Assembly (NCBI GenBank): GCA_024516035.1
Contig: CM044967.1
Location: 15,405,145-15,469,144, forward strand
Length of the DNA: 64,000 bases
Origin: Bactericera cockerelli
Lineage: Eukaryota; Arthropoda; Insecta; Hemiptera; Triozidae
Direction: 5' to 3'
The position numbers were made by a program, and so were the translations under genes. The notes below the pieces were generated by a model, which saw nothing but the letters and a program-made list of their open reading frames with translations, was not told the origin of the DNA and made no database searches. This document shows positions 21,801 through 31,632 of the stretch, piece after piece (within the stretch, counting starts at the first letter, position 1; every line of letters begins with the position of its first letter).

Positions 21801-24431
21801 TTTTTAGTTTTTTTGCAAACGATAAATTTATCGTTCTTGTTCCATTTTCATTTGTCATATCATTTAAACTATTTATACAGGTTGATATTTGCACATTTGA
21901 GCATCTCTGCCCTTTTTAAGATACCAGGGGTTCGTCTTATGATCAACCCCAACCTTGAAAACCAGACTGTGTAAAAACACACACACAGGCGTTAGGAAGG
22001 GCATCCAGCCATAAAAAAAACGTGCTCCACCTACCAACCTCAACCATGAGGTTGAACAATGCCGACCCAAAGCAACATAAGCTAATATGGGATAAAGGCA
22101 AGGGAGATATATACAGGGAGTGCACGATTAGCTCAGTGGTTAAGCACTCGCTTGCCATGCGGAGGGTCCCGGTTTCGATCCCCCGATCCGGAAATGATTG
22201 ACATTAAGGGCCAATTAATAGACAGTATCGAAATCAATACTCAAGTCCACAGAAGTAAAACAAAAATATCTATTAATTTCGCTTTGTCTGGCTGGGGGAA
22301 GTTAAATAGGGAGAAGACCAGTGTCTCGCCAGAGGACCATAAACAGACTACCCAACCCCAACAAGCAACGCTAGCTTGCAGTTCCCCAAGGGTTTAATGG
22401 CGTGCAAAGAAAAAGGCCAAAATGGTTCAGGACGAGCCAAAAATACAGGTTCCAGACTATCACTCCCCCCAGCTGTAGCCAAGCTGGTTACAACAACTCC
22501 TTTAATGCCCTTAATCCTATGTCATGAATCACTTTTAAAGAATAAAAATATAGTTCAAGGTTTGCTAACCCGCAGTTCAAAAAGAATACCTACTGGTTTA
22601 TTTTATCAACTGCACACACAAACAAGTCTTCTTTGAACAAAAAGTAGCGCTCATTATTCATGCATAATACTAAAACTGTAAACTAAAAACCAAAGGAATG
22701 AGCAAATCATAGAGGAAGATAATATTAACGTCATTAATGAAAGAACCAAGTAACAGAATCTACTAAAACTATACGAAGACTAAATAATATGTTCAATGTA
22801 GTAAACACGGAGAGAAGCAAGCAAAGCAAGGAGGATAAAACAAACACAGTAAAGACGAAGATATCCATGACCACAGAAGTCACTTGCGGGTTAGGTGATG
22901 TCTTATTTCGTCAATATAAAAGTAGTAAATATTCCATTACTATACTATTACTGCCACTGTTAAAACAACAATTAAAACAACAACTGCCGCTACGAATAAA
23001 ATTGTAATAGCCTGGTAATACATCGTACGGTTTAAGCTAGTTAGAGACTTCTATGCTACTAAAACAAAAACTAATACCAGTATTATCCGTAACAATACTA
23101 TTACTATCATATTAATATCACCATACCTCTACTAGCGTACTTAACCACTGAATAGGTAGCCAATTAAAAGAAGAATAGTGTTCTAATATTGTGAAGAGCA
23201 TTCTCAACGTTGATACTCATATTAAATAGCATCCAATAGCTCAAGTAGTCAAAGACTTGGAGACAATTCAATTGATTAACAGACATGCATCTCTACCTTA
23301 TACGAACAAAATGGGGATCGTTGACAATCTGGATTCTAGACCTATAACCAAACCTAGACTAAGACTATCGAGTCTGTAAAAGGAAAGCTGTTTGTGCTGC
23401 AATGGGAAAAAGTGAAATAAAAGTGAAAGGATTAGGAAGAAAGAGAGGATGAAACAGGGCTAAGAGATAAAACTTTTAGATAAAAACTAAAAAACTTTAA
23501 GAGTTATCCACCCAGAGGCGTACGTTTTAACGATTTTAGAGTGAAACGTGTGAAGATTTATTATTCATAATATTCATCTTACAATTATAGTGCATTCATA
23601 TACATTAAATAGGTTTTTATTTCCTAACTCCATTACTTTTGGATGGAAGAGATTGCCAAGGCAATAACCCCGCCCTTTAGTTAGAACATATGTACATATA
23701 ACATATTTTATTTATTTATTTTTTCTTGTTTATTTTATTATTTTATATATAATTTTTGCCATTTTTTATCTGTATATATGTTCTAAAGAGTTTCTAAATA
23801 AATAAACTATATAAAATGAATGGGTGGGTAGAAGAACATGCTTTGTCAAAAATTGACTATAATCCTACATTACTTTGCTGTAGATGTAATATGTTTCCTC
23901 CACTCTAAAATATTTTTTTTTTCTCTCCATAGTTCAAGGGGTATTTCTACTTCATATTCAGCGAGATGATAGAAAAGAGTACATTGAATGTTATTTAAAA
24001 AAAAAAAAAATCGTTTTTCGACTTAGCATGTTATTCTACTTACCCATTCAAATACTTTGTTAATTGTTTCAGGCCGCAAGAAGAAGGACAAGCAGCACAT
24101 GGAAATGCTCTACATGGGTCTGAGTCACATCAAGTCGGTGGTGTCGATGGTCATGATGGGCATCTCTCAGATGCTGCAGTTCAAAGGGATCCTCATCTCC
24201 ATGATCGGAGTTGTCATTCAAGCTCTGAGACTCATCATGGATTTCAAGAACAAGCAGGCGCTCCCGCCGCTACTATCATGCTCAAGCAGCAATCGCCACA
24301 CCAGTATGGCCATTACGAGGGTAAATCCTCCGCCCCAGGGTATGAAGCTTTCACACCGGGTGAGGTTTCAGCGTCGGATTCTCCGCGGATACGATACTGG
24401 ATTCAGCTCGTACAATACGAGGGCGCACTGA
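12830..24431 (+). CDS. Small secreted or membrane protein, two exons, family not recognised
   Basis: Exons 12830-12992 and 24073-24431 join in phase 1 (donor GAAG/GTCAGT, acceptor TTTCAG/GCCGC), giving 173 residues. The start is CAAAATG. Residues 1-25 form a signal peptide with a long hydrophobic core ending near CSAS. Residues 26-54 are Ser/Thr/Asp-rich with a run of six serines. Residues 56-61 are RKKKDK. Residues 64-110 are strongly hydrophobic and Met-rich, broken by single Lys and Gln residues, then DFKNK follows. The plan of signal peptide, basic patch, then amphipathic or hydrophobic helices recalls insect Osiris-type (DUF1676) proteins, but I see no N-terminal cysteine region, so I do not assign it. 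The last 60 residues are uncertain. A second frame from about 24257 to 24387 reads as a more typical Gly/Tyr/Pro/Glu tail, suggesting paired frame changes. The intron of about 11 kb is full of repeats. Confidence 0.62.
13017..13219 (-). mobile_element. SINE-A, attached to the composite repeat
   Basis: Minus-strand CCGTCCCAGTAGCTCAAGTG head, GGTTCGAAACCCAGCCGGG, TTTGGGATTTTCACCAC body and (TTA)n tail. Its junction with the neighbouring unique sequence (GGACAGTTTTAATT) is repeated at 52560, so the SINE travels with the composite repeat. Confidence 0.85.
13220..13968 (-). repeat. Composite repeat copy 1 with 48-bp minisatellite
   Basis: Left flank 13220-13335, a minisatellite at 13335-13605 (unit GAACAGATCGCATTACTAAA with TTTGTGTAAGATTGAAGTAG, five to six copies) and a core at 13605-13968 (ACGGAACAGAGGGAACAGTC, GAGCGCCAAATTTTGAATC, AGAACCAATCATTATATATT). 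The whole is the reverse complement of 51680-52562. Minus orientation is assigned arbitrarily relative to copy 2. Confidence 0.85.
13970..14004 (-). mobile_element. SINE-A head fragment
   Basis: GCTTTACCACTGAGCTACCG followed by GGACAGAC is the tRNA-like head of SINE-A alone, next to the end of the composite repeat. Confidence 0.55.
14163..14313 (-). mobile_element. SINE-A, 5'-truncated
   Basis: Tail AATAATATTGCC, body with CCATTATTCCAGCAGTAAGC and CCCAAATGGGA, and the B-box part (CCGGCTGGGTTTCGAAC). The A-box part is missing. Confidence 0.7.
14314..14847. other. Gene-free stretch
   Basis: No gene seen. Contains a short (GAT)n run near 14815 and otherwise unassigned sequence. Confidence 0.4.
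14848..14975 (+). mobile_element. SINE-D, diverged
   Basis: GTAGCTGAATTATTTAAGGC, TTGGAGGTCGGTGGGTCGAG and ATCAACACAAATTTGAGAG follow the order of the SINE-D copy at 12009. Confidence 0.55.
15050..15245 (+). mobile_element. SINE-B (tRNA-derived)
   Basis: Reference copy: GTGGTTAACACGCTAGTCTG, AATCCAGGTAGCGTAGGGAT, TTGGTTCGAATCCCACCC, TGCATGAATTTTTCC, GTGACCACATAACAATAAG, GAGCATTAACCTCGCCCGGT, ACTAAAGAGTATTATTATC tail. Confidence 0.8.
15246..16160. other. Gene-free intronic stretch
   Basis: AT-rich, inside the long intron of the secreted-protein gene. Overlapping minus-strand frames near 15620-15920 show no motif. Confidence 0.4.
16165..16360 (+). repeat. Repeat family G, copy 2
   Basis: TAGCCAGCTTGGCTACAAC twice, separated by a CAA run, then AGCTGGAGGGAGAATGATG, CATTAAACCCTTGGGAAACT and TAGTCTGTTCTCTGTTTATA, as in 10647-10890. 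Confidence 0.6.
16533..16678 (+). mobile_element. SINE-D (tRNA-derived)
   Basis: CCAGTAGCTTGATCGATAAG, GGAGGTTGGTGGTTCAAGTC, AACATCACGAAAGTTATTAA and CACAAATATGATAA. An 11-base spur, AAATATACGAG, occurs on both sides (16522 and 16683), which may be the target duplication. Confidence 0.7.
16690..16786 (-). mobile_element. SINE-B fragment, diverged
   Basis: GGAAAAATCCATGCATTGGG, CACGCTAGCTGGATCACCAG and TTGACCACCG correspond to the reversed head of SINE-B. Confidence 0.5.
16790..20570. other. Gene-free intronic stretch
   Basis: About 3.8 kb of AT-rich sequence with few recognisable repeats: a short TTTGCCTTTTCCCAAACCTA scrap near 18660 shared with 26940, and poly-T at 20110. A minus-strand frame at 18162-18425 has no recognisable motif. 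Confidence 0.4.
20578..20895 (+). pseudogene. Possible reverse-transcriptase fragment (motif A region)
   Basis: A frame of 105 codons contains FDLTRAFKTLHHANLLRIF, which fits RT motif A of non-LTR elements (D-L-S/T-K/R-A-F-D-x-x-x-H-x-x-L-L) with the catalytic first Asp present and the usual second Asp replaced by Lys. Nothing else of the RT is visible on either side, so this is at most a degraded scrap. Confidence 0.4.
20900..21928. other. Gene-free intronic stretch
   Basis: AT-rich sequence; no motif-bearing frames and no repeats recognised. Confidence 0.4.
21930..22112 (-). repeat. Dispersed repeat with GGCTGGATGCCC, copy 2
   Basis: GGCGTTAGGAAGGGCATCCA, CCAACCTCAACCATGAGGTT and GGGATAAAGGCAAGGG are the reverse of the module at 7250 and 26935. 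Confidence 0.55.
22118..22312 (+). mobile_element. SINE-F with tRNA-like head
   Basis: GATTAGCTCAGTGGTTAAGC (A box), TTGCCATGCGGAGGGTCCCG and GGTTTCGATCCCCCGATC (B box) look like a tRNA, but the acceptor ends do not pair and a SINE body follows (AATAGACAGTATCGAAATC ... TATTAATTTCGCT). A related body without a tRNA head is at 50160-50260. Confidence 0.65.
22316..22498 (-). repeat. Repeat family G, copy 3
   Basis: Reverse of the family: GCTAGCTTGCAGTTCCCCAA, GGGTTTAATGGCG, TTCAGGACGAGCC and CCCCAGCTGTAGCCAAGCTG. Confidence 0.6.
22500..23635. other. Gene-free intronic stretch
   Basis: Low-complexity ACAA/ACTA-rich sequence, no gene or named repeat found. Confidence 0.4.
23638..23816 (+). mobile_element. 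LINE 3'-tail copy
   Basis: GGATGGAAGAGATTGCC-AA-GGCAAT hairpin (23652-23665), AACCCCGCCCTTTAGTTAG, an AT-rich stretch and TTTCTAAATAAATAAAC at the end. Same tail as 40125 and 28840. Confidence 0.65.
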
Positions 24432-24434
24432 AAA

Positions 24435-25494
24435 AAACTTGTATAATTTTGATTTGTAAAGGAAATTCCTTGATTTTTTTATTTGTGAACAAATTTGTTT
24501 ATTACTAATAATAATCCGCAGAACGGACGTATAATTACGGGTCAAGCCCTTTATACATAGTTACAATAGACAGATATTATACAATTAATAAGTTGTACTA
24601 ACTGTTGGTTTAAGTTTGCAAAAGAAAGTCCTCAGAAGTTCCATAGGAAGTTATTCCATATTCTTTTTTTAAAACAATTTATTTAATACTAACTGTTGGT
24701 TTAAGTTTCTAAATGAAAGTCTAAAGAGGTTGGTTCCATAGGAAATTCTTTGATCTTTTCATATTGTGAACAAATTTGTTCATTACTAATCTGTGTGCTT
24801 AATTTTGTTAAAGAAAGTTCTTAGCGGTTCCATAATAATTACCATAGTTATACTTTTTAAAAAAATCAAAGATTTTTCACGAAGAGATATTTTCTGTTCT
24901 TGAAAGGTATTATGATTTTTTTTACAATGTTCACAATTTCCTTTTTTATTGTTAGGGGTATTTATCAAAAGTTTTATCTCTAATGACTAAGTAAGATGTA
25001 TAACATTGATTCTTGTGTGAGATTTAAGGTACATACCTCCTTAAATTCAAATTTTTGTTACAGATATTAGTTTTTTACAGGTTTTGTTATAAATACCTTT
25101 TACCCTCCTTCCTCAATATTTTTCATTTAATTTGTAAAGGAAATTTATTAATGATTAATAGTTGTGACCACATTATGAGAATTTATTCTAGGAATAACTA
25201 CTATTTTAAGCTTGATAAGTTTGTAAAGGAACGTTCCTCAATTTTTTAAGTTATTTTATAGTATTTTTGAGAGGTTTTTACAGATTCAAACTTACCATTA
25301 ATTATAGGTAGGTACATTTCTTTAACAGATTTTTTCTTAGGGTTGTACCTATACCATTTTACCAATTATTTTAATCAGTACCTCAACCTATTGAGAGTAT
25401 CATCATGATATTCATGATGATTTTTCTTTTAACTGTGTAAAAGTCATATTTGGCAGTTTTGTCACTAATGGATAGGTACTATTAGATATTTTAT
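24435..25494. other. Downstream region of the secreted-protein gene
   Basis: AT-rich. Contains loosely repeated words (TACTAACTGTTGGTTTAAGT twice; GTGAACAAATTTGTT twice at 24486 and 24767), so some of it is a degenerate duplication. No AATAAA close to the stop at 24431. Confidence 0.4.
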
Positions 25495-26120
25495 TTTTTT
25501 AAAACACTGCCAATTATGGACACAATACTTCCTCGTGATAGTTTCACATGGTAGACACGTGGCAATTTTGAGATTTTACTAAATCACTTGTATCTCCAAA
25601 ACCGCTTAACCGATTTTATTTATTGTTTTTTTACTGTTTTAATTTGTTTTAAATGGTAGAAAAATATTTTTTCTACATTCTAGATTCTACATAAAATTCT
25701 GTGTTGACAAGTCAAAGACCTCATTATTTCACTTTTTTGTAAAAAAAAATTGGATTTTCTTAAATATCAGAGCTAAATCATAATTAATTAAATAATAATT
25801 ATATATGGTCTATGTAAAAACGATAATATGCATATCCGTACAAAATTTCATCAAAATCGGGTGTACCGTTCACGAGATATAAACGTTTAAATAAAAAGTT
25901 AGTGGTCAGGCGCATGGTCTCTTTCACCCAGAACCGCTAGTGCGAAGTTGATCAATATAAAATGGGACCATCTACAGATCGTCTCCTATAAATTGTATAA
26001 AAAAATTTATAGGTAAATCCGTTTATAGTAGTTTCCCAGATTTGCGGGTTACGAGGAATATTTTTAACAGACGGACAGACAGACACAAAACCAAAGTTGC
26101 TCAAGCTCAAAAGGTTATGA
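25495..26120 (+). repeat. Dispersed repeat I, copy 1
   Basis: CTGCCAATTATGGACACAAT, CTCCAAAACCGCTTAACCGA, TACATTCTAGATTCTACA, GGATTTTCTTAAATATCAG and ATTTCATCAAAATCGGGTG, then an ACAGACGGACAGACAGACAC segment. The first 360 bp recur at 40334-40690. Confidence 0.6.
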
Positions 26121-26124
26121 AACG

Positions 26125-26930
26125 TCCAGAAATATGAAAAAAATTGAATTCGGAACAAAAAAATATAATTATTTTACAAAATCGAACACAATACTTCCGA
26201 TTTCTAATATTAAAAATTTCTCGGAAGTAAAATGTAATGAAAAATTCATTGCTCTCATAGGTTGTTGACATTGTGGGAATTTGTTTTACTTTTCATACAA
26301 GGTATGTTGTCTTATTTACTTAATGTTAATCAACTTCTGTATGTATCATATACCAACCTAAGTGAACTTATGATTTGTTTTGTAACAAAATACTTGTAGC
26401 TCATTTGTGAGCTTTAATATAAAATTTGAATTTTACACAGTTCAATTTTGTTCAGAATTCGAAAACCTTACATTGAGATGTTTTAGTTCCAACATGACAA
26501 AATAATAGTTTCATTTGATGAATATATTAATTAAATAAAAAAAAAATTGACAAAGAAAAGCTCTATCTGCACTTTTTATTATCTTTTTCTGTTTTTCCCC
26601 ACAGTACCGTTGTCGTTCATTTTCTCCAGCAATCCCCAACTTGCTGTATTACGATCATTCAGAGATTGACATTTTGCTTTTGGCACTCCGCTATCTCACC
26701 ACATAATTTGGTTCGTTTCTCTTCTTACCTAAACATTTTTTCTTAGAATTGTTTAGAAATTTGAGTCTTTGATATTTCTTGAAGACATAAAATAGATCAT
26801 CATAGTTTATTTCTAAGGCATTTTATAGTTTTACCACACTCTTTTGTGGTAACTTTGAAGATTCTAGTTAGTAACCGCCGCGCCGTCAGATTAACAGAAA
26901 AAGTGAGAAGTTCCATAAAATCATCTTCTT
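26125..26930. other. Gene-free stretch
   Basis: AT-rich; nothing recognised apart from short T runs. Confidence 0.4.
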
Positions 26931-26934
26931 CTTC

Positions 26935-27080
26935 TTTCACTTTGCCTTTTCCCAAACTTACTTGGGGTCGGCACTGACCAAACTATTCCTCATAGTTGAG
27001 GTTGATTGGATTCTAGCACTCCTACTTCTACATTTTCACGACTGGATGCCTTTCCTAACACTAACCCTGTTAAGAGCGCC
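26935..27080 (+). repeat. Dispersed repeat with CTGGATGCC, copy 3
   Basis: TTTGCCTTTTCCCAAACTTA, CTTGGGGTCGGCACTGACC, TCCTCATAGTTGAGGTTG and GACTGGATGCCTTTCCTAAC match the module at 7250 and 21930. Confidence 0.55.
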
Positions 27081-27084
27081 AACG

Positions 27085-28146
27085 CTTGGTGTTATTGTCT
27101 TTTTGCTTGACAATGAAGAATTTTTGAGTTGTAGCTTGAGTGATATGGTTTAACAGTTTAACTTACAATTTACTAGTTTGTTACTTTAAGTTTATTATGT
27201 CTTATCCTTCCTCTACCCCATTTCTGTATCTATATTTGACTTGTGTAAACAAATTGTAAATTTGATGTACACCAATAAATAACAATAATAATAATACACA
27301 GAGCGCTGGTACCGTATTTGTTTAACGTCCCCAGTAAGACCAAGAATTTCAATAGATCTTATTGTGCTTGTGAGTATTTGTCTTTTTACTTGTCAAACTA
27401 AGTCTCATTTGTAATAAGTATAATATCTTAGGTTTGCAATTAACTGATCAGTCTAGAAAGTTTAAAAAAAAACATGCGGCACTACATTTTAACCACAAGT
27501 TACATCGGCCTGGGCAGGGAAACAGATAAGGTAACAGTTGTTCGAAGTAAGGTATTATTGTTCCATGTAAGGTAATTATTGTTCCATGTAATAATTCTGT
27601 GACTCTTAATTTTACAACATCGATGATGAATTTTATAAGGATGACATTTAAAATTTATCTGAGTTATGTTAAAAAATTGTATCACCTACTTTCTAGAATC
27701 TAGACTAAATTATGACCCAATAGAAAGTTGAGGAAGAGAAAAAATGGGAGACCAACTTGGCATTTCTAATAGTAATAATTAGTATGAATTATTTATAAAC
27801 ATAGGAAAAAATATTCATATTGATATACATAATTAGATATGATAAGCAGATAAGTATACAGTCTATAACTATCTGTTTACCATTATACTATACACGCTAT
27901 TCTCAACATAAGTAACAATTATATGCTAAGTGGATCTAAAGCATAATATTATTTAGCCTACAGTGATACAGGTATATAATTATTGTTTGAGCTAATTATC
28001 AGAAAGTTTAGGTGGGATTCTAGCTAGCTGTAAAGTAATCTTAGCAGCATTACAAGCTGTTCGAAGTTAGTTGACCATGATTACGATTTCTTTTGTGACG
28101 AAAAAATAGACTGAAAATAAAATTGTCAAAATTATGATCAACAAAG
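27085..28146. other. Gene-free stretch
   Basis: AT-rich; a short duplication TTGTTC(G/C)A(A/T)GTAAGGTA occurs near 27538-27580. Nothing else. Confidence 0.4.
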
Positions 28147-28325
28147 CCAGCCTCCGTGGTGTAACGGTTTCGACTGCTGAGTTCGAAACCGTTTGAGATT
28201 GAGTTCGATAGCGGGTTAGGCAGAAAAATTCTGTTCCCTCTAAATTTGGCCTTTCCGGACCAATACTCAGGCTGGGTGAGGCTAATGTGGGTAGCTGGTA
28301 CGATTCCAAGCGAATGGAGGTAATG
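28147..28325 (+). mobile_element. SINE-C with tRNA-type head, diverged
   Basis: GCCAGCCTCCGTGGTGTAAC, TTGAGTTCGATAGCGGG, TTCTGTTCCCTCTAAA, CAGGCTGGGTGAGGCTAATG and AGCGAATGGAGG. The head is partly rearranged around the B box. Confidence 0.7.
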
Positions 28326-28839
28326 CAAGTTAATGATTAGGATATCAAAGATTTTTTTTAGAAGTCCAACCAGTAAGGCCTATTGAGTAATTGAGTAGGT
28401 AATGACTTCTCACTCTTCTCAATCAGGCTAAATTTATTATTTCATAATAAAATCAAAAAGAGGCATGTCTGATTTCCTAGAGAAAGAATATGTGATGGTA
28501 AGAAGAACGTTCAAGATAAATCTCTGCCAAGTGAGTACATTAGAGCAAATCTAGTACTGGTTTAATAGGCAAAAGTTCTATGGAATTGAAAGATATTGCA
28601 ACTAGATTAAAAATAAAACCTGTTGAGAAGCGGGAGAGGTTGAGGATTGTAATGAGAAAAAGAAAGCAGAAATGGTTAGCCCGTTCAGTCAGGTCTGAAC
28701 TGTTCGAATTACGAATGGAATGTATGGGACCAAATTCTGGTTGAAAATGGCAAAATCTAGTTAAAAAATCAAATCTAGTTTTTTCATTTTTTATTATTAT
28801 TATGAAATACTTTATTAGATACAAAGACATATACATATA

Positions 28840-28995
28840 TTATGTATATGTACAATACAAATAATTATTTTATATGTATAAAAAAATAGAAACAATATGA
28901 ACAATAAAATGGAAAGAAATAGATAAATACACGTCATGCCCTAACTAGAGAGCGGGGTTATTGCCTGTGGCAATCTCTTCCACCCAACCTTTTTG
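28840..28995 (-). mobile_element. LINE 3'-tail copy
   Basis: Minus strand: GGGTGGAAGAGATTGCC-ACA-GGCAAT hairpin (28960-28974), AACCCCGC, CTAGTTAGGGCATGACG, then an AT-rich run. The terminal AAATAAA repeat is degenerate. Confidence 0.6.
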
Positions 28996-28999
28996 TTCT

Positions 29000-30174
29000 T
29001 AAGTAAAGCAGTTTGATGGCGGAATATGGGGTCTTTCAGTAGGACTTATTGCCTATTATATGTTGGAAAGCAAAAGATCTTATGCCACGTTCAATACAAA
29101 AGTATATAAACAAGAGTGATGACTTGTGGCGGACGGAGTACGGAAAAGGGCTCGGTAATGGGGTTTTTTTCTTCATATGAACAAAACCCTAACAGGTGGA
29201 AATAATATTAATCCGCAAGTTCTTACTGACTTAAGTATAAAATAATAGATCAGTCTGATAAGCAAAGGTAATAGTGTTTTAACTTTGAGGTTGGTTCAAG
29301 TCCCAACCATGGCAAATTCTAGTCAGGCGGGATCAAGTACTTCAGAAATCACTATAGTTGTTACATTTTACACAAAAATACGATAATTTGATAACTTAAC
29401 GCTTATTTTTACTTTCTATAATTTTACTGCGAAATACGAAAGTTTACACATAAGAGAGGTTAAAATAAGCGTGTGCTCTTAGTGTTGACACTTTTAATTT
29501 ATAACTTCCACACATTTCACACTTCGGAAAGATTGGCGTACGACACGCATAGTATCTTTTGTACTAATGCATTTGTCTTCATACATCTTTTGAACGAATG
29601 CATTTGACTTCATACATGGAAGTGGTTTGACGGTTTCTTTTGAAAACGGTGTTAAGTCGATTTCTTTTTCAATTCCTGAATAATCGAGCGTTGCAGACTT
29701 TTACTTTCTAATAGACTTTGAAGTATGCAGTCTTCCAGGTATTATAGAAGAATTGCTTTCTCAACTGCTTTGGGTCCAAGGTCATCTGCCAATATCTCCT
29801 TAAAATATGCATAGATAGTTGAGTGTCTAGAGCGGGAGTCTATCTAGAGCGGAAAGCATCAACGCTCGCGTCAACGCATCGGTCAAAGTCACCCTACAGG
29901 AAAAATATTACATTGAAAAGTGGTTATTGGAGAATTATAAAGAAGAGATAGATAGAAAACCAGCTAAGCTGACAGTTATGTAAGGATTATTTACTTTAAA
30001 CTTATGGAAACGATCTATTTCGTTCAGACAGCGCACTCGAATCCAGGACTTCGCGGGTTCGAGTCCCAAGCGAACTTAATTAATTTGGAGTTTAACTAAT
30101 TTAAGGTTCGAACGAAACAAAGAGAAAATGAATTGCTCTAATCTAATATTCTAATTTTAAGTTATTAGATATCA
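29000..30174. other. Gene-free stretch with a weak SINE-D remnant
   Basis: 29254-29390 carries CTGATAAGCAAAGGTAATAG and TTGAGGTTGGTTCAAGTCCC, resembling a worn SINE-D. A second tRNA-like B box (GCGGGTTCGAGTCCC) is at 30052. Near 29560-29620 a phrase with AATGCATTTG(T/A)CTTCATACAT is doubled. No gene. Confidence 0.4.
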
Positions 30175-30574
30175 CTCTAGACCAGTGGTTCTCAACCTTT
30201 TGTAGCATATTGCCCCCTCTACGAAAATTATCCCTTTCATTGCCCCCCCCCCTCCTCCAATTCCCCCAATCAGTAAGTAGGTTGAAATTAGTATCCATAG
30301 TATATCAAAACTACACTTGAGAGCAGAAAAAGCGAATCAAACTTTTTCCTCCACCAAATTTGCGATACCTTCGAAATTACTATTTCTATCGAGTCGTATG
30401 ATATCTCAAAATATTGTAAATTTTGTTTTCTACAATGTCATAATTTGATTGTAAAATTTTTTTTTACCAGAAGCCGTCAAAATTAAATTTTGCTACAGGA
30501 TGTCAAAAAAATGAAAAACATGATTTTTTTTTATTTTTAACAAAAGACGTTATAACCTGAGAAATCAACAAGAT

Positions 30575-31215
30575 TCATTCATAACAATGGAGAATCAGTA
30601 TTTTGTGTTGCCTCCCCGAGCTTTTGACCACAGCATTCATTCGATTTGTTATTGAGAGGATCAAAGTAACCACAATTTCTTGGAGCAACCTCTCCCATTC
30701 TTCGGTGAGGGCGATCTTGAGCTCTGCTACAGTCTGGGGAGCCGGTATTCTTACTCGAACACTTCGTTTGAGTTGGTCCCAGTCAATATTCTCCTGACCC
30801 AAGAACTCCCGTACACAGTTAGCCGCATGTGGGCGGGCATTGTCGTGCATGAGGAGGAACTGGTGGCCCATAATTTGAGCGAGAGGAACCACATGGGTCT
30901 GCAGGATCTTATCAATGTATCGCTGACTGTTCAGGCCACCGCATGTGATAAAAACCAATTCCGTCTTTCTTTCAGTTGAAAATAATCCCACCCCACACCA
31001 TACAGGAACCACCGCCGAAACTGACAGTTTCTGTGATGCATTACTCAGCACACCTTTCCCCGCTCTTCGATAGACTCTTTTTCTTCTGTCATTACCAAAC
31101 AAACACACCCGGCATTCTTTAGTGAAGAGAACAGAGCGCCATGCGCCATTGCTCGGGTGTCCAATCCACGTGTCAATGGCGAATCTGAGTCTCTTTTCCC
31201 TATGCTCCCTGGAGA
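30575..31215 (-). pseudogene. Tc1/mariner-like transposase remnant, left arm
   Basis: DDE transposase C-terminal half on the minus strand. Starting near 31215, the frame reads AIDTWIGHPSNGAWRSV, then CRVCLFGNDRRKRVYRRAG, continuing as the open frame 30575-31108. The second catalytic Asp region LLMHDNARPHAANC is present. The stretch that should carry the third acidic residue (PDLNPIE) is deleted, so DWDQLKRSVR follows directly. The N-terminal DNA-binding domains are absent. Not functional. Confidence 0.8.
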
Positions 31216-31269
31216 GTTTGGGTCCAGTTGAAGTTCTCTTTGGTTAAATTCTAACTTTTTGAAGTCCTG

Positions 31270-31632
31270 CAGACCCATGTGGTTCTTCTCGATCAAATTA
31301 TGGGCGAAAGTTCCTCCTCATGCACGGCAATGCCCGCCCACATGTGGCAAACTGTGTTCGGGAGTTCTTCGGAGAGGAGAATATTAACACTTTGGACTAG
31401 CCCTCTCAATCCGATTGAAAATCTGTGGGACCAATTCAAACGAAGTGTTCGAGGCAGAATACCGCCTCTCCAGACTGTAGCAGTGCCCAAGATCGCCCTC
31501 ACCGAAGAATGGGAGAGGTTGCCCCAAGAAAATGTGGTTACTTTGATCCACTCAATACCAAATCGAATGAATTTTGTGATCAAAAGCTCGGGGAGGCAAC
31601 ACAAAATACTGATTCACCATTGTAATGAATGA
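31270..31632 (+). pseudogene. Tc1/mariner-like transposase remnant, right arm
   Basis: Inverted partner of the left remnant. It retains LNPIENLWDQFKRSVRGR, which the left arm has lost. The catalytic Asp is replaced by Gly (LMHGNARPH, in another frame near 31320), and at least one frameshift separates that motif from the rest. Ends at 31632 in the same LHHCNE-type tail as the other arm. Confidence 0.75.

Noticed and set aside
22122..22192. tRNA gene
   Set aside because: A and B boxes are present, but the acceptor ends do not pair and a SINE body follows directly.
28540..28836. 98-codon minus-strand frame
   Set aside because: Low-complexity, no motif, no splice evidence.
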